64,000 nt of DNA from Thauera carbonicopians (lineage in GTDB: Bacteria > Pseudomonadota > Gammaproteobacteria > Burkholderiales > Rhodocyclaceae): positions 62,001 through 126,000 of the forward strand of contig NZ_JANUXN010000005.1 of NCBI RefSeq assembly GCF_025699485.1, given 5' to 3'. Below, piece after piece: positions 1 through 8,467 of this stretch (its first letter is position 1; each line of letters opens with the position of its first letter). The translations under genes were made by a program, and so were the position numbers. The notes beneath the pieces were generated by a model. The model was given only the letters and a program-made list of their open reading frames with translations. It had not been told where the DNA came from and did no database searches.

Positions 1-48
1 CTGCAGCGGGGCCAGGAGCGCATCGCGGGTGGTGGTGAGCAGGAGCAT
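1..48 (-). CDS. dnaN: DNA polymerase III beta sliding clamp, N-terminal fragment
   Basis: Only the first 16 codons are inside the window. They read MLLLTTTRDALLAPLQ, matching the usual beta-clamp opening (MLLLK..RDALL.PLQ). The ATG is the complement of 46-48 and lies 47 bp downstream of the dnaA stop, the standard dnaA-dnaN order. The ring-shaped clamp tethers the replicative polymerase to DNA. The rest of the gene lies beyond the left edge, so nothing can be said about its integrity. Confidence 0.85.
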   Translation of the reverse strand, partial: MLLLTTTRDALLAPLQ

Positions 49-95
49 GGCGTCAGATCGGGTCGTTGAGTTGATCGGAAGGAAACAGGTTCGGG

Positions 96-1568
96 TCAGC
101 CGCGCAGCACCTGGGTGAGCACGTGGACGTCGTGGTTGAGCTGGTGATCGCCGAGGCGCAGCTCGGTAATGGTACGGCAGGCGTGCAGCACCGTCGTGTG
201 GTCGCGGCCGCCGAAGGCTTCGCCGATCGCCGGCAGGCTCATCGGCGTCAGCTCCTTGGCCAGCCACATCGCCACCTGGCGCGGCCGGGCGATGACGCGG
301 GTGCGCTTCTTGGAATGCATGTCGGCGACCTTGATCTTGTAGTAGTCGGCGACGGTCTTCTGGATGTGCTCGATCGAAAGCTGGCGGTTGTGTGCGTGCA
401 GCAGGTCCTTGAGTGCTTCCTTGGCCACTTCGAGGCCGATCTGGCGGCCGTGGAAGCGGGCGTAGGCGACGACCTTGTTGAGCGCGCCTTCGAGCTCGCG
501 CACGTTCGAGCGCAGGTTCTTGGCGATCAGGAAGGCGACGTCGTCGTCCACCGCCACCCGCAGCGCCTCGGCCTTCTTCTTCAGGATGGCGACGCGCATT
601 TCCAGCTCAGGCGGCTCGATCTGCACCGTCAGGCCCCAGTCGAAGCGGGAGATCAGGCGGTCTTCCAGGCCCTGGATGTCCTTGGGATAGGTGTCGCAGG
701 TGATGACGATCTGCTTGCGCGCTTCGGTCAGGGCGTTGAAGGCGTGGAAGAACTCTTCCTGGGTCCGGTTCTTGTTGTTGAAGAACTGGATGTCGTCGAT
801 GATCAGCATGTCCAGCGAGCGGTAGTAGCGCTTGAAGGCGTCGAAGCTCTTCTGCTGGTAGGCGCGCACGACGTCGGCGTAGTAGTCCTCGACGTGCACG
901 TAGCGGATCACCGCGCGCGGGTTGTGCCTGAACACCGCGTTGCCGATGGCGTGCACCAGGTGGGTCTTGCCGAGGCCGACGCCGCCGTAAACGAACAGCG
1001 GGTTGTACGAGGTGCCGGGGTTCTGCGACACCTGCATCGCCGCGGCGCGGGCCAGGTCGTTGGCGCGGCCGGTGACCAGGGTGTCGAAGGTGAAGTCCGG
1101 GTTCAGGCGGGTTTTCTCGTAGGCCAGCTCGAGGCCGGACGATGCAGCCGGCGCAGCGGCGGTGTCCTTGTCGCGGCTGGCGGCGGCCGGTGCGCGCGGG
1201 GCACGGGCGGGCGCGGCTTCCACCGCAGCCGGTGCCGGGCTGGCATCGGTGGCCGGTTCAACCGCGGCGGGACGGGCTGGTGCGGCCGCAGCGGCGGCGG
1301 CCGGGCGGCTGGCGCGCGTGGCGCCGACCGGCGGCAACTGGAGTTCGACCTGCAGCGGGCTGCCGCCGAGCTCCTCGCCCAGTTCGTGGATGCGGCGCAG
1401 GTAGCGCTCGCGCACCCATTGCAGCACGAAGCGGTTGGGCGCAATCAGCTTGAATACGCCGTCCTCGCCGGACTCGGCCCGCAGGGTCTTGATCCAGGTG
1501 TTGAACTGCTGCTGCGGCAACTCCTGTTCAAGGCGCGACAGGCAGAAAGGCCAGAATTCTTCGGTCAC
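96..1568 (-). CDS. dnaA: Chromosomal replication initiator DnaA
   Basis: DnaA binds DnaA boxes at oriC and melts the origin. The N-terminal domain I ([21 protein letters not shown]) is followed by an Ala/Pro-rich linker, an AAA+ domain with Walker [11 protein letters not shown] and Walker B LIIDDIQF, and the C-terminal DNA-binding signature [16 protein letters not shown] chose the GTG at 1568 because it places the start directly before the conserved domain I. An in-frame ATG at 1652 would add 28 residues unlike other DnaA proteins, but cannot be excluded because neither start has a strong ribosome-binding site. dnaN follows downstream and rpmH is divergent. Confidence 0.95.
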   Translation of the reverse strand: MTEEFWPFCLSRLEQELPQQQFNTWIKTLRAESGEDGVFKLIAPNRFVLQWVRERYLRRIHELGEELGGSPLQVELQLPPVGATRASRPAAAAAAAPARPAAVEPATDASPAPAAVEAAPARAPRAPAAASRDKDTAAAPAASSGLELAYEKTRLNPDFTFDTLVTGRANDLARAAAMQVSQNPGTSYNPLFVYGGVGLGKTHLVHAIGNAVFRHNPRAVIRYVHVEDYYADVVRAYQQKSFDAFKRYYRSLDMLIIDDIQFFNNKNRTQEEFFHAFNALTEARKQIVITCDTYPKDIQGLEDRLISRFDWGLTVQIEPPELEMRVAILKKKAEALRVAVDDDVAFLIAKNLRSNVRELEGALNKVVAYARFHGRQIGLEVAKEALKDLLHAHNRQLSIEHIQKTVADYYKIKVADMHSKKRTRVIARPRQVAMWLAKELTPMSLPAIGEAFGGRDHTTVLHACRTITELRLGDHQLNHDVHVLTQVLRG

Positions 1569-1652
1569 GGCGGGTTCGTGGGCGTTCGGTTCGTGTTGTT
1601 TGTAGGCGCTATCTACAGCAAGTCGTGCGGCATGCGCGCTCAGGCGGCGCAT

Positions 1653-1860
1653 CGGCGGGCACGGGCAGGGAGATGCTGCATGGGCGGCTTCTTGGCGGCC
1701 GGACCTTAGGTCGGCGCCTGCCGTTGCCGGCGAAGCTCATGGACCGGCTATTCTAACCCTGCGAGCAGGACTTATCCACAGGCTCGGCCAAAAATTATGA
1801 TTGACAAACATGGGATTATCCATTTAACTCTCGCGTTTGACCTAACATTGGCAGTCGATC
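1653..1860. other. dnaA-rpmH intergenic region, candidate oriC
   Basis: This gap separates the divergent dnaA-dnaN and rpmH-rnpA units. It contains a perfect DnaA box TTATCCACA at 1772-1780, a near box TTATCCATT at 1816-1824 and an AT-rich stretch from about 1788 to 1832 in otherwise GC-rich DNA. Gene polarity switches here, as expected at a replication origin. One perfect box is few for an origin, so this may be only part of it or the dnaA autoregulatory region. Confidence 0.5.
1801..1829 (+). promoter_or_regulatory. Candidate sigma-70 promoter for rpmH
   Basis: A perfect -35 TTGACA at 1801-1806 is followed after 17 bp by a weak -10 TTAACT at 1824-1829 (16 bp to TTTAAC is also possible). 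Transcription would start about 25 bp before the rpmH ATG. The near DnaA box at 1816-1824 lies within the spacer, so DnaA could affect this promoter; that is inference. Confidence 0.45.
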
Positions 1861-1995
1861 ATGAAACGCACCTACCAGCCCTCCGTCGTCCGTCGCAAGC
1901 GCACCCATGGTTTCCTGGTCCGCATGAAGACCCGTGGCGGCCGTGCGGTCATCCGCGCACGTCGTGCCAAGGGCCGTCATCGCCTCGCCGTCTGA
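1861..1995 (+). CDS. rpmH: 50S ribosomal protein L34
   Basis: This 44-codon gene begins [22 protein letters not shown] and ends in an Arg/Lys-rich tail, the complete, invariant form of bacterial L34. The very basic small protein binds 23S rRNA in the large subunit. The neighbours dnaA upstream and rnpA immediately downstream are the classic arrangement. The rnpA start overlaps or abuts its stop region, which suggests joint transcription. Confidence 0.97.
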   Translation: MKRTYQPSVVRRKRTHGFLVRMKTRGGRAVIRARRAKGRHRLAV

Positions 1996-1996
1996 G

Positions 1997-2359
1997 GTGA
2001 CGTTGCCCCCGGGCGCTGACCAGGGTTTCCGCAGCGCTCACAGATTGCACAAAACGGATGAGTATTCATCCGTTTTTGCTTTTCGGCGGGCACTGCGCGG
2101 GCGCTTCTACATGCTGCACTATCGCCCCAACGGTCTCGACACGGCCCGGCTGGGCGTGGTGGTGGCCAAGAAGCTCGCCAAGCGCGCCAACACCCGCAAC
2201 CTGGTGAAGCGCATCGCGCGCGAGATCTTTCGCCGCAATCGTGAATCCTTGCCCGCGGTCGACATGGTCGTCCGCCTGCATGCACCGGTCGCCAAGGCGA
2301 CACGGGCCGAGATGAACCAGGACCTGCTCGCTTTGCTGCAAAAGCTGCCCCGGCCATGA
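1997..2359 (+). CDS. rnpA: Ribonuclease P protein component
   Basis: The 120-residue product contains the RNase P protein core: R(L)[10 protein letters not shown] near the start, then [25 protein letters not shown], the RNR-type RNA-binding helix. It assists the RNase P RNA in maturing tRNA 5' ends. I use the GTG at 1997, just 2 bp after the rpmH stop; a longer reading from 1934 would run through rpmH and is unlikely. The stop overlaps the yidD ATG by 4 bp, which indicates translational coupling. Confidence 0.93.
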   Translation: MTLPPGADQGFRSAHRLHKTDEYSSVFAFRRALRGRFYMLHYRPNGLDTARLGVVVAKKLAKRANTRNLVKRIAREIFRRNRESLPAVDMVVRLHAPVAKATRAEMNQDLLALLQKLPRP

Positions 2360-2565
2360 AAACCCTGTTGATCGCCCTGCTGCGCTTCTACCGCTATGCG
2401 ATCAGCCCCATGCTGGGGCGCAACTGCCGTTTTCATCCGACCTGCTCCGAGTACGCGATCGAAGCCGTCCAGCGCCACGGCGCACTGCGTGGCGGCTGGC
2501 TCGCGGCAAGACGGGTGGGGCGTTGTCACCCTTTCAATCCGGGCGGGTATGATCCCGTTCCCTGA
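2356..2565 (+). CDS. yidD: Membrane protein insertion efficiency factor YidD
   Basis: This 69-residue protein has an amphipathic N-terminal helix ([17 protein letters not shown]) and the family hallmarks [15 protein letters not shown] and [13 protein letters not shown]. YidD acts at the inner membrane and helps YidC/Sec-dependent insertion. The gene overlaps rnpA by 4 bp and lies 20 bp before yidC, the conserved cluster order. Confidence 0.95.
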   Translation: MKTLLIALLRFYRYAISPMLGRNCRFHPTCSEYAIEAVQRHGALRGGWLAARRVGRCHPFNPGGYDPVP

Positions 2566-2585
2566 CCTGAGACAGAACGAATCCG

Positions 2586-4238
2586 ATGGATCAACGCCGC
2601 CTCATCCTCTTCCTGGTTTTCTCCTTCTCGCTGGTGATGCTGTGGGAAGGCTGGATCAAGCATAACAACCCTGCGCCGGCAGCCCAGACGACGGCTACCG
2701 CCGGCGCAGCGGCCGACGGTTCGGTGCCGACGCCGTCGGCCGGCCTGGCTGCAAGCCAGAACGCCGTGCCCGGCGGGCAGGCCGCCACCGCCACGGCGCC
2801 GCGCACCGTGGTCGAGACCGACCTGCTGCGTGCCGAAGTGTCCGCCGAGGGCGGCGACATCGTCCGCCTCGAACTCAAGCAGCACCAGGCCAGCGGCGAG
2901 AGCGACGCCAACTTCGTGCTGCTGGACGACGGCTCGGTCCGCCACCAGTATTTCGCCCAGTCCGGCCTGATCGGCGAAGGCCTGCCGACGCACAAGACGC
3001 TGTTCGCGCTACCGGCCTCCGAACTGGCGCTGAAGGACGGCGAGGACCAGGTCGAACTGCGCCTGCAGGCGCCCGAGCAGAACGGCCTGCAGGTCACCAA
3101 GGTGATGCGCTTCCAGCGCGGCAGCTACCTGATCGACGTCAGCTACGAGATCAACAACGGCAGCGGCCAGGCCATCGCTCCGCACGCCTACTTCCAGCTC
3201 ACCCGCGACGGCAATGCCGCCGAGCAGGTCGAAGCTTTCGGCGTGAATACCTTCACCGGCCCGGCCTTCTTCACCGACGCCGAGAAGTTCCAGAAGGTGC
3301 ATTTCGACGACATCACCGAAGGCAAGGCCAAGTTCGTCAAGAACGCCAGCGACGGCTGGGTGGCGATGGTGCAGCACTACTTCGTCAGCGCCTGGCTGCC
3401 GGAGCAGGGCGCGCAGCGCGAATACTTCGCCCGTCCGCTGGGCAACAACATGTTCTCGGCCGGCCTGATCATGCCGGTAGCCGCGATCGAACCGGGTGCG
3501 CAGGCCACGGTCGGCACCCGCCTGTACGCCGGCCCGCAGGAGCAGGACAAGCTCGAAGGCATCGCCCCGGGCCTCGACCTGGTGGTCGACTACGGCTGGC
3601 TGACGGTGATCGCCGCGCCGCTGTTCTGGGTGCTGTCGTGGTTCCACAAGCTGACCGGCAACTGGGGCTGGGCCATCATCCTGGTGACCGTCGCGCTCAA
3701 GCTGCTGTTCTTCCCGCTGTCGGCCGCCAGCTACAAGTCGATGGCCAAGATGCGCGTGCTCGGCCCGCGCCTGCAGCGCATGAAGGAGCTGTACGGCAAC
3801 GACAAGGCCAAGATGCAGCAGGAGATGATGAATCTCTACCGCACCGAGAAGATCAACCCGCTCGGCGGCTGCCTGCCCATCCTGGTGCAGATCCCGGTGT
3901 TCATCGCGCTGTACTGGGTGCTGCTGGGCAGCGTCGAGATGCGCCACGCGCCGTGGCTGGGCTGGATCCAGGATCTGTCGGCGAAGGACCCCTACTTCAT
4001 CCTGCCGATCATCATGGGCGCTTCCATGCTGATCCAGATGAAGCTGAACCCGACGCCGCCGGACCCGATCCAGGCCAAGGTCATGATGGCGATGCCGATC
4101 GTGTTCACCTTCATGTTCCTGTGGTTCCCGTCCGGCCTGGTGCTGTACTGGGTGGTCAACAACATCCTGTCGATCGCCCAGCAATGGCAGATCACGCGGA
4201 TGATCGAAAGTGCAAAACCCGGCAGCAAGGACGCCTGA
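2586..4238 (+). CDS. yidC: Membrane protein insertase YidC
   Basis: YidC inserts and folds inner-membrane proteins, alone or with SecYEG. The 550-residue sequence has an N-terminal membrane anchor (residues about 6-22), a large periplasmic beta-rich domain to about residue 345, and the conserved C-terminal insertase core beginning [21 protein letters not shown] with a cytoplasmic helical hairpin ([14 protein letters not shown]) and further membrane helices. Length is typical for Gram-negative YidC. The mnmE GTG start lies inside its last codons (29-bp overlap). Confidence 0.97.
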   Translation: MDQRRLILFLVFSFSLVMLWEGWIKHNNPAPAAQTTATAGAAADGSVPTPSAGLAASQNAVPGGQAATATAPRTVVETDLLRAEVSAEGGDIVRLELKQHQASGESDANFVLLDDGSVRHQYFAQSGLIGEGLPTHKTLFALPASELALKDGEDQVELRLQAPEQNGLQVTKVMRFQRGSYLIDVSYEINNGSGQAIAPHAYFQLTRDGNAAEQVEAFGVNTFTGPAFFTDAEKFQKVHFDDITEGKAKFVKNASDGWVAMVQHYFVSAWLPEQGAQREYFARPLGNNMFSAGLIMPVAAIEPGAQATVGTRLYAGPQEQDKLEGIAPGLDLVVDYGWLTVIAAPLFWVLSWFHKLTGNWGWAIILVTVALKLLFFPLSAASYKSMAKMRVLGPRLQRMKELYGNDKAKMQQEMMNLYRTEKINPLGGCLPILVQIPVFIALYWVLLGSVEMRHAPWLGWIQDLSAKDPYFILPIIMGASMLIQMKLNPTPPDPIQAKVMMAMPIVFTFMFLWFPSGLVLYWVVNNILSIAQQWQITRMIESAKPGSKDA

Positions 4239-5571
4239 CACCATTGCCGCCATCGCGACGGCACCGGGCCGGGGAGGCATCGGTGTCGTTCGCGTCTCGG
4301 GCGCCAGTCTGAGTGAATTTGCCGCCGCGCTCTGCGGCCGCGCGCCGCAGCCGCGCAAGGCCATGCTGGCGACCTTCACCGATGCTGCCGGCGAGGCCAT
4401 CGACCAGGGCATCCTGCTCCATTTCCCCGGCCCCGCCTCCTTCACCGGTGAGGACGTGCTCGAACTGCAAGGCCACGGCGGTCCGGTGGTCATGCAGATG
4501 TTGCTGGCACGCTGCCTCGAACTCGGCGCCCGCCTCGCCGAACCCGGCGAATTCACCCGCCGCGCCTTCCTCAACGGCAAGCTCGACCTCGCTCAGGCCG
4601 AAAGCGTCGCCGACCTCATCGAAGCCTCGACTGCCGCCGCCGCCCGTTCCGCGGTGCGCTCGCTGTCCGGCCGCTTCTCGGAAGAAATCCACCGCATCGT
4701 CGATGCGCTGATCGACCTGCGCATGCTGGTCGAAGCCACGCTGGACTTCCCCGAGGAAGAAATCGAATTCCTCGAACGCGCGCGCGCAATGCCGCGCCTC
4801 GAAGAAATCCGCGACAAGCTCGAAAGCGTGCTCGACCGTGCCCGCCAGGGCGCGCTGCTGCGCAGCGGCCTCAACGTCGTGCTGGTCGGCGAACCCAACG
4901 TCGGCAAATCCAGCCTGCTCAACCAGCTCGCCGGCGAAGACCGCGCCATCGTCACCGACATCGCCGGCACCACCCGCGACGCGCTGCGCGAGACGATCCA
5001 GATCGAAGGCATTCCGCTGCACATCATCGACACTGCCGGCCTGCGGGAAACCGCCGACACCGTCGAACGCATCGGCATCGAACGCACCTGGCGCGAAATC
5101 GAACGCGCCGACGTCATCCTGCGCCTTATCGACGCCAGCGCGACCACGCCGGACAGCGCTCCTGAAACCATCGACGCCCGCCTGCCGCGCGACGCCGAAC
5201 GAATCACCGTCGTCAACAAGATCGACCTCGCCGGCCTCGAAGCCGGCCGTAGCGAAGACGAAAGCGGCCGCGTCCGCCTTCAGGTCGCCGCCCGCCACGG
5301 CACCGGCATCGATCTCGTCCGCGCCGAACTGCTGCGCATCGCCGGCTGGCACGCCCACGGCGAAGACGTCATCCTCGCCCGCGAACGCCACCTCCACGCC
5401 CTGCGCGCCGCCCTCGCCCACGTCGAATCCGCCGCCACCCAGTCCGCCGCCCTCGAACTCTTCGCCGAAGAACTGCGCCTGGCGCAGGAAAGCCTCGGCG
5501 AGATCACCGGGGAGTTCAGTGCGGACGATCTGCTGGGGGTGATCTTTTCGAGGTTTTGCATCGGGAAGTGA
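4210..5571 (+). CDS. mnmE: tRNA-modifying GTPase MnmE (TrmE)
   Basis: MnmE works with MnmG to install the (carboxymethyl)aminomethyl group on U34 of certain tRNAs. The 453-residue protein has the N-terminal folate-binding domain ([21 protein letters not shown]), a G domain around residues 225-345 with [13 protein letters not shown] and NKID motifs, and the C-terminal FCIGK with its conserved cysteine. The GTG start overlaps yidC. The last 15 bp (5557-5571) are repeated at 21503-21517: a genomic island has inserted here, leaving the coding sequence intact. mnmG is not in the window. Confidence 0.96.
   Translation: MQNPAARTPDTIAAIATAPGRGGIGVVRVSGASLSEFAAALCGRAPQPRKAMLATFTDAAGEAIDQGILLHFPGPASFTGEDVLELQGHGGPVVMQMLLARCLELGARLAEPGEFTRRAFLNGKLDLAQAESVADLIEASTAAAARSAVRSLSGRFSEEIHRIVDALIDLRMLVEATLDFPEEEIEFLERARAMPRLEEIRDKLESVLDRARQGALLRSGLNVVLVGEPNVGKSSLLNQLAGEDRAIVTDIAGTTRDALRETIQIEGIPLHIIDTAGLRETADTVERIGIERTWREIERADVILRLIDASATTPDSAPETIDARLPRDAERITVVNKIDLAGLEAGRSEDESGRVRLQVAARHGTGIDLVRAELLRIAGWHAHGEDVILARERHLHALRAALAHVESAATQSAALELFAEELRLAQESLGEITGEFSADDLLGVIFSRFCIGK
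5557..5571 (+). repeat. attL, left direct repeat of the island
   Basis: The sequence TGCATCGGGAAGTGA forms the last codons and stop of mnmE and is identical to 21503-21517. With one mismatch the match extends to 18 bp leftward (TTTTGC versus TTCTGC). Confidence 0.88.
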
Positions 5572-5686
5572 TGTGGCGTCCAGGGGCATCCACTGATGTC
5601 TGCTGATGTAGCGATAAGCCGCGTAAATAAAGGGATTTTTGTCTACTGAGTAATTCGGTGATACAGTCAAAGCCACTTGTTTTTAT

Positions 5687-5741
5687 GTCCAAGTTTGGTT
5701 CCAAGTAGCTGGATTCTTGTCTCTTATCCCTCTGCTTGGAC
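5687..5741. repeat. Candidate integrase arm-type sites, left end
   Basis: GTCCAAG occurs at 5687-5693, the variant TTCCAAG at 5699-5705, and the inverted form CTTGGAC at 5735-5741. They sit between attL and the integrase start. The same heptamer recurs three times near the right end of the island. This placement is what arm-binding sites of a tyrosine integrase would show; the function is inferred. Confidence 0.5.
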
Positions 5742-5755
5742 ATACGGAGGATGAG

Positions 5756-6946
5756 ATGGCACTGACCGACACTGCGCTCAAGGCACTCAAGCCCAGGGAC
5801 AAGACCTATACGGTCACCGACGACCGGGGGCTGTATGTGGAGGTCTTCCCGACCGGAGGCGTCGTCTGGCGCTACCGCTACCGGCTGAATGGCAAGTACG
5901 AGAAGCTGACACTCGGCAAGTACCCCGCACTGACGCTGAAGAACGCCCGCCTGAAGCGGGACGAGGCGGCCCACCAGGTGGCGATGGGAGAGTCGCCAGC
6001 AAAGAAGAAGCAGCAGGAAAAGGTGGCCGGCGCAGAAGACGCCACCGTGGCCGAATTCGCCGCACGCTTCTTCAAGGACATCCAGTCACGCGACCGCAAG
6101 AACGTGACCATGCCGCGCCGCTACCTGGAAAAGGACATCCTGCCGCACATCGGCAGCAAGCCGATCCGGGACATCACCGCCGAGGACGTGCGCAGCATCA
6201 TCTGGCGCAAGAAGGAACAAGGCTTCGATGCCGCCGCCGGCCAAGTGCGCGGCCTGCTCAAGCGCATGTTCGATTACGCGCTGACCTGCGGCCTGATCCA
6301 GGCCAACCCGGTCATGGCCCTGCCCATGCGGCACGTCTACCGCGCCGCCGCCCGCGACCGGGCGCTAACGCCGGACGAAATCCGGCAGTTCCTGCGCGCC
6401 ATGCAGACCTCCAACATCCGTCGCCAGTTCAAGATCGCCTTCCAGTTGATCCTGATGACCCTGGTGCGCAAGTCCGAGCTGATGCTGGCGCAGTGGAAGG
6501 ACGTGCATCTGGACGAAGGCGAATGGCACATCCCGGTCGAGAACTCCAAGACCGGCAAGCCGCACATCGTCTACCTGTCCACGCAGGCGCAGACGTTGTT
6601 CAAGGAACTCAAGCCGCTCGCCAGCAGCAGCGTCTGGGTGTTGCCGGGGCGCGGAACCCTGGCCAAGCCCTTTGCCAACAACGCGCTGAACCAGGCGCTG
6701 AAGGTGTCATTGCAGGGGCAGGAAATCCCGGCATTCACCATTCACGACCTGCGGCGCACCGCATCGACGCTGCTGCACGAACAGGGCTGGCCTTCGGACG
6801 TGGTGGAAAAGGCGCTGAACCATACCATCGGCGGCGTGCGGGGAGTCTACAACCGGGCGGAATACGCCGAGCAGCGGCGGGAGATGTTGCAGGCGTGGGC
6901 GGACTACATCGACGGGTTGGCACCGTCGGCCAATTTGGTGGTGTGA
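5756..6946 (+). CDS. P4-type tyrosine integrase of the island
   Basis: The 396-residue protein has the DUF4102-type N-terminal domain (TDTALKALKPRDKTYTVTDDRGLYVEV), a SAM-like core-binding region, and a catalytic domain with R238 (LVRKSE), H330-x-x-R333 (HDLRR), H356 and nucleophile Y365. All catalytic positions are present, so it should be active. I chose the ATG at 5756 because GGAGG lies 6 bp upstream; a reading from 5717 has no such site. Its position beside attL and its direction are typical of islands using a gene 3' end as attB. Confidence 0.93.
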   Translation: MALTDTALKALKPRDKTYTVTDDRGLYVEVFPTGGVVWRYRYRLNGKYEKLTLGKYPALTLKNARLKRDEAAHQVAMGESPAKKKQQEKVAGAEDATVAEFAARFFKDIQSRDRKNVTMPRRYLEKDILPHIGSKPIRDITAEDVRSIIWRKKEQGFDAAAGQVRGLLKRMFDYALTCGLIQANPVMALPMRHVYRAAARDRALTPDEIRQFLRAMQTSNIRRQFKIAFQLILMTLVRKSELMLAQWKDVHLDEGEWHIPVENSKTGKPHIVYLSTQAQTLFKELKPLASSSVWVLPGRGTLAKPFANNALNQALKVSLQGQEIPAFTIHDLRRTASTLLHEQGWPSDVVEKALNHTIGGVRGVYNRAEYAEQRREMLQAWADYIDGLAPSANLVV

Positions 6947-7070
6947 GTCCGTCCGGGGCGCTGGTGGCCTTTCCCTTTTTGGGGTAGGGCCGTTGCCCCT
7001 TGATTGCCATTCCCTTACCCCCTGCCTTTTCCTTTGTGGCAGGTATTTGTGATCGACGATGATTATCAGA

Positions 7071-7102
7071 CAATGATACAATACTAAATCAACGTGTCAT
7101 TG
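7071..7102. promoter_or_regulatory. Inverted repeat before the winged-helix gene, possible operator
   Basis: CAATGA at 7071-7076 is mirrored by TCATTG at 7097-7102, 12 bp before the ATG of the winged-helix regulator. A TACAAT hexamer at 7077-7082 could be a -10 element. Autoregulation by the downstream protein is possible but inferred. Confidence 0.3.
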
Positions 7103-7113
7103 GATTTGCGATC

Positions 7114-7431
7114 ATGAAACGCTGCATTGTGGGTATCCGACAGCCAGAAGGCTCGCTACCGAAGGGAAGCGAAACGCCCAGCATTTGGTTTCCGTCCCTG
7201 GCATCACTAGCAGCAGTGCTGTCGGACGACAACCGCCGCCTGCTGCGCCTGATCCATAACAAACAACCCAAGTCTCTGACCGAGCTGGCCGAACTCAGTG
7301 GCCGCAAGGTGCCGAACCTGTCGCGCACCCTGCGGATGATGTCGGATTACGGCCTGGTATCGCTGCAGCGCAATGTTCGGGATGTTCAGCCGACAGCGCT
7401 GGCGACTAAGTTTCTGGTGGTGCTGGATTGA
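7114..7431 (+). CDS. Winged-helix DNA-binding protein (HVO_A0114-like)
   Basis: This 105-residue protein has a central winged-helix segment (LSDDNRRLLRLIHNKQPKSLTELAELSGRKVPNLSRTLRMMSDYGLVSL) typical of small MarR/ArsR-like regulators grouped with HVO_A0114. The sequence shows a recognition helix and wing but no sensor domain. It precedes the Mrr-type nuclease gene, overlapping its longest possible frame, and an inverted repeat lies just upstream. I infer that it represses or times expression of the defence operon; an antitoxin-like role is the alternative. Confidence 0.7.
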   Translation: MKRCIVGIRQPEGSLPKGSETPSIWFPSLASLAAVLSDDNRRLLRLIHNKQPKSLTELAELSGRKVPNLSRTLRMMSDYGLVSLQRNVRDVQPTALATKFLVVLD

Positions 7432-7457
7432 TGGCTATGAATACGAGAGGGAATGCA

Positions 7458-8450
7458 ATGGCACGGATGTGGATGGTGCGCGGTGAAGGTGGCAGCCTGT
7501 ATGACGCCTTTCGAGAACGCGGCGTAGCTGCCGTGGGCTGGAATCAATTGGCAGCCCATGCCAAACCCGGCGTCGGACGCAAGCAGCTAATCGCCCTGTA
7601 CCAGTCTGCCGAACCACAGGCAAAGCAAGGCACAGTGGTATCGGGTGCATCCCAGGTCTGGCGTTTCGTTAACGACATCCAGGATGGCGACTGGGTCATC
7701 ACCTATTCGCCAGCCAATCGCCTGTACTCGATCGGCAAGATCACAGGACCAGCCGAGCATCACCCTGAGTGGGCCGAGCAAGGCATGCCACTGGCGCGCA
7801 AGGTGCAGTGGCAAACGCAGGAATTGCCGCGTGATAGTTTGGGCACCAGCACAAAGAACAGTCTGGGCTCGACCCTGACCCTGTTCGAAGTGCCATCCAG
7901 CGCAACAACCGAGGTTTTGGCAACGCTGAAGGGCAAACCGGTGCCGGTTGTGGAAGATGAAGCCGAGGAAGTCATCGCCGATCCACTGGCTGACATCGAG
8001 TCCCAGGCGCTGGAGCGCATCAAGGATCGGGTCAACGAACTCGACTGGGACGACATGCAGCAACTGGTCGCCGGCATCCTGCGCGCCATGAGCTACAAGA
8101 CTCAAGTTTCACCACCTGGCTCAGACCGGGGCAAGGACATCGTCGCATCGCCCGACGGCTTCGGCTTCGAACACCCGCGCATTGTCGTGGAGGTCAAGCA
8201 CCGCAAAGGACAGATGGGCAGTCAGGAAATCCGCAGCTTCCTCGGCGGCCGTCACAAGGATGATCGCGGGCTATACGTCAGTACTGGCGGCTTCACCAAG
8301 GACGCCCAGTACGAAGCAGATCGAGCATCCATCCCGCTGGCAATGTGGACGCTGGATCATGTGGTGCGCGCGCTGATCGAGCACTACGACGCCACCGATG
8401 CCGAAACCAAACGAATCGTGCCGCTGAAGCGGCTGTACTGGCCTGCCTGA
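7458..8450 (+). CDS. Mrr-type restriction endonuclease with N-terminal reader-like domain
   Basis: The C-terminal half (from about residue 190) is an Mrr_cat nuclease of the PD-(D/E)xK fold: GSDRGKDIVAS supplies the acidic residue and IVVEVKH the ExK. The first 140 residues (MWMVRGEGG..., DGDWVITYSP, LYSIGKITGP) resemble EVE/PUA-like domains that read modified bases; that assignment is from pattern only. Together they suggest a type IV, modification-dependent restriction enzyme. I chose ATG 7458 because GAGAGGG lies 6 bp upstream; in-frame TTG 7428 and ATG 7431 overlap the preceding stop. Confidence 0.75.
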   Translation: MARMWMVRGEGGSLYDAFRERGVAAVGWNQLAAHAKPGVGRKQLIALYQSAEPQAKQGTVVSGASQVWRFVNDIQDGDWVITYSPANRLYSIGKITGPAEHHPEWAEQGMPLARKVQWQTQELPRDSLGTSTKNSLGSTLTLFEVPSSATTEVLATLKGKPVPVVEDEAEEVIADPLADIESQALERIKDRVNELDWDDMQQLVAGILRAMSYKTQVSPPGSDRGKDIVASPDGFGFEHPRIVVEVKHRKGQMGSQEIRSFLGGRHKDDRGLYVSTGGFTKDAQYEADRASIPLAMWTLDHVVRALIEHYDATDAETKRIVPLKRLYWPA

Positions 8451-8467
8451 CGCCAGAGGAATAGCAA

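Noticed and set aside
123-1709. A 528-codon open frame on the plus strand opposite dnaA.
   Set aside because: It mirrors dnaA codon for codon; the protein is Val/Gly/Ala/Arg-rich low-complexity sequence typical of antisense frames in GC-rich DNA.
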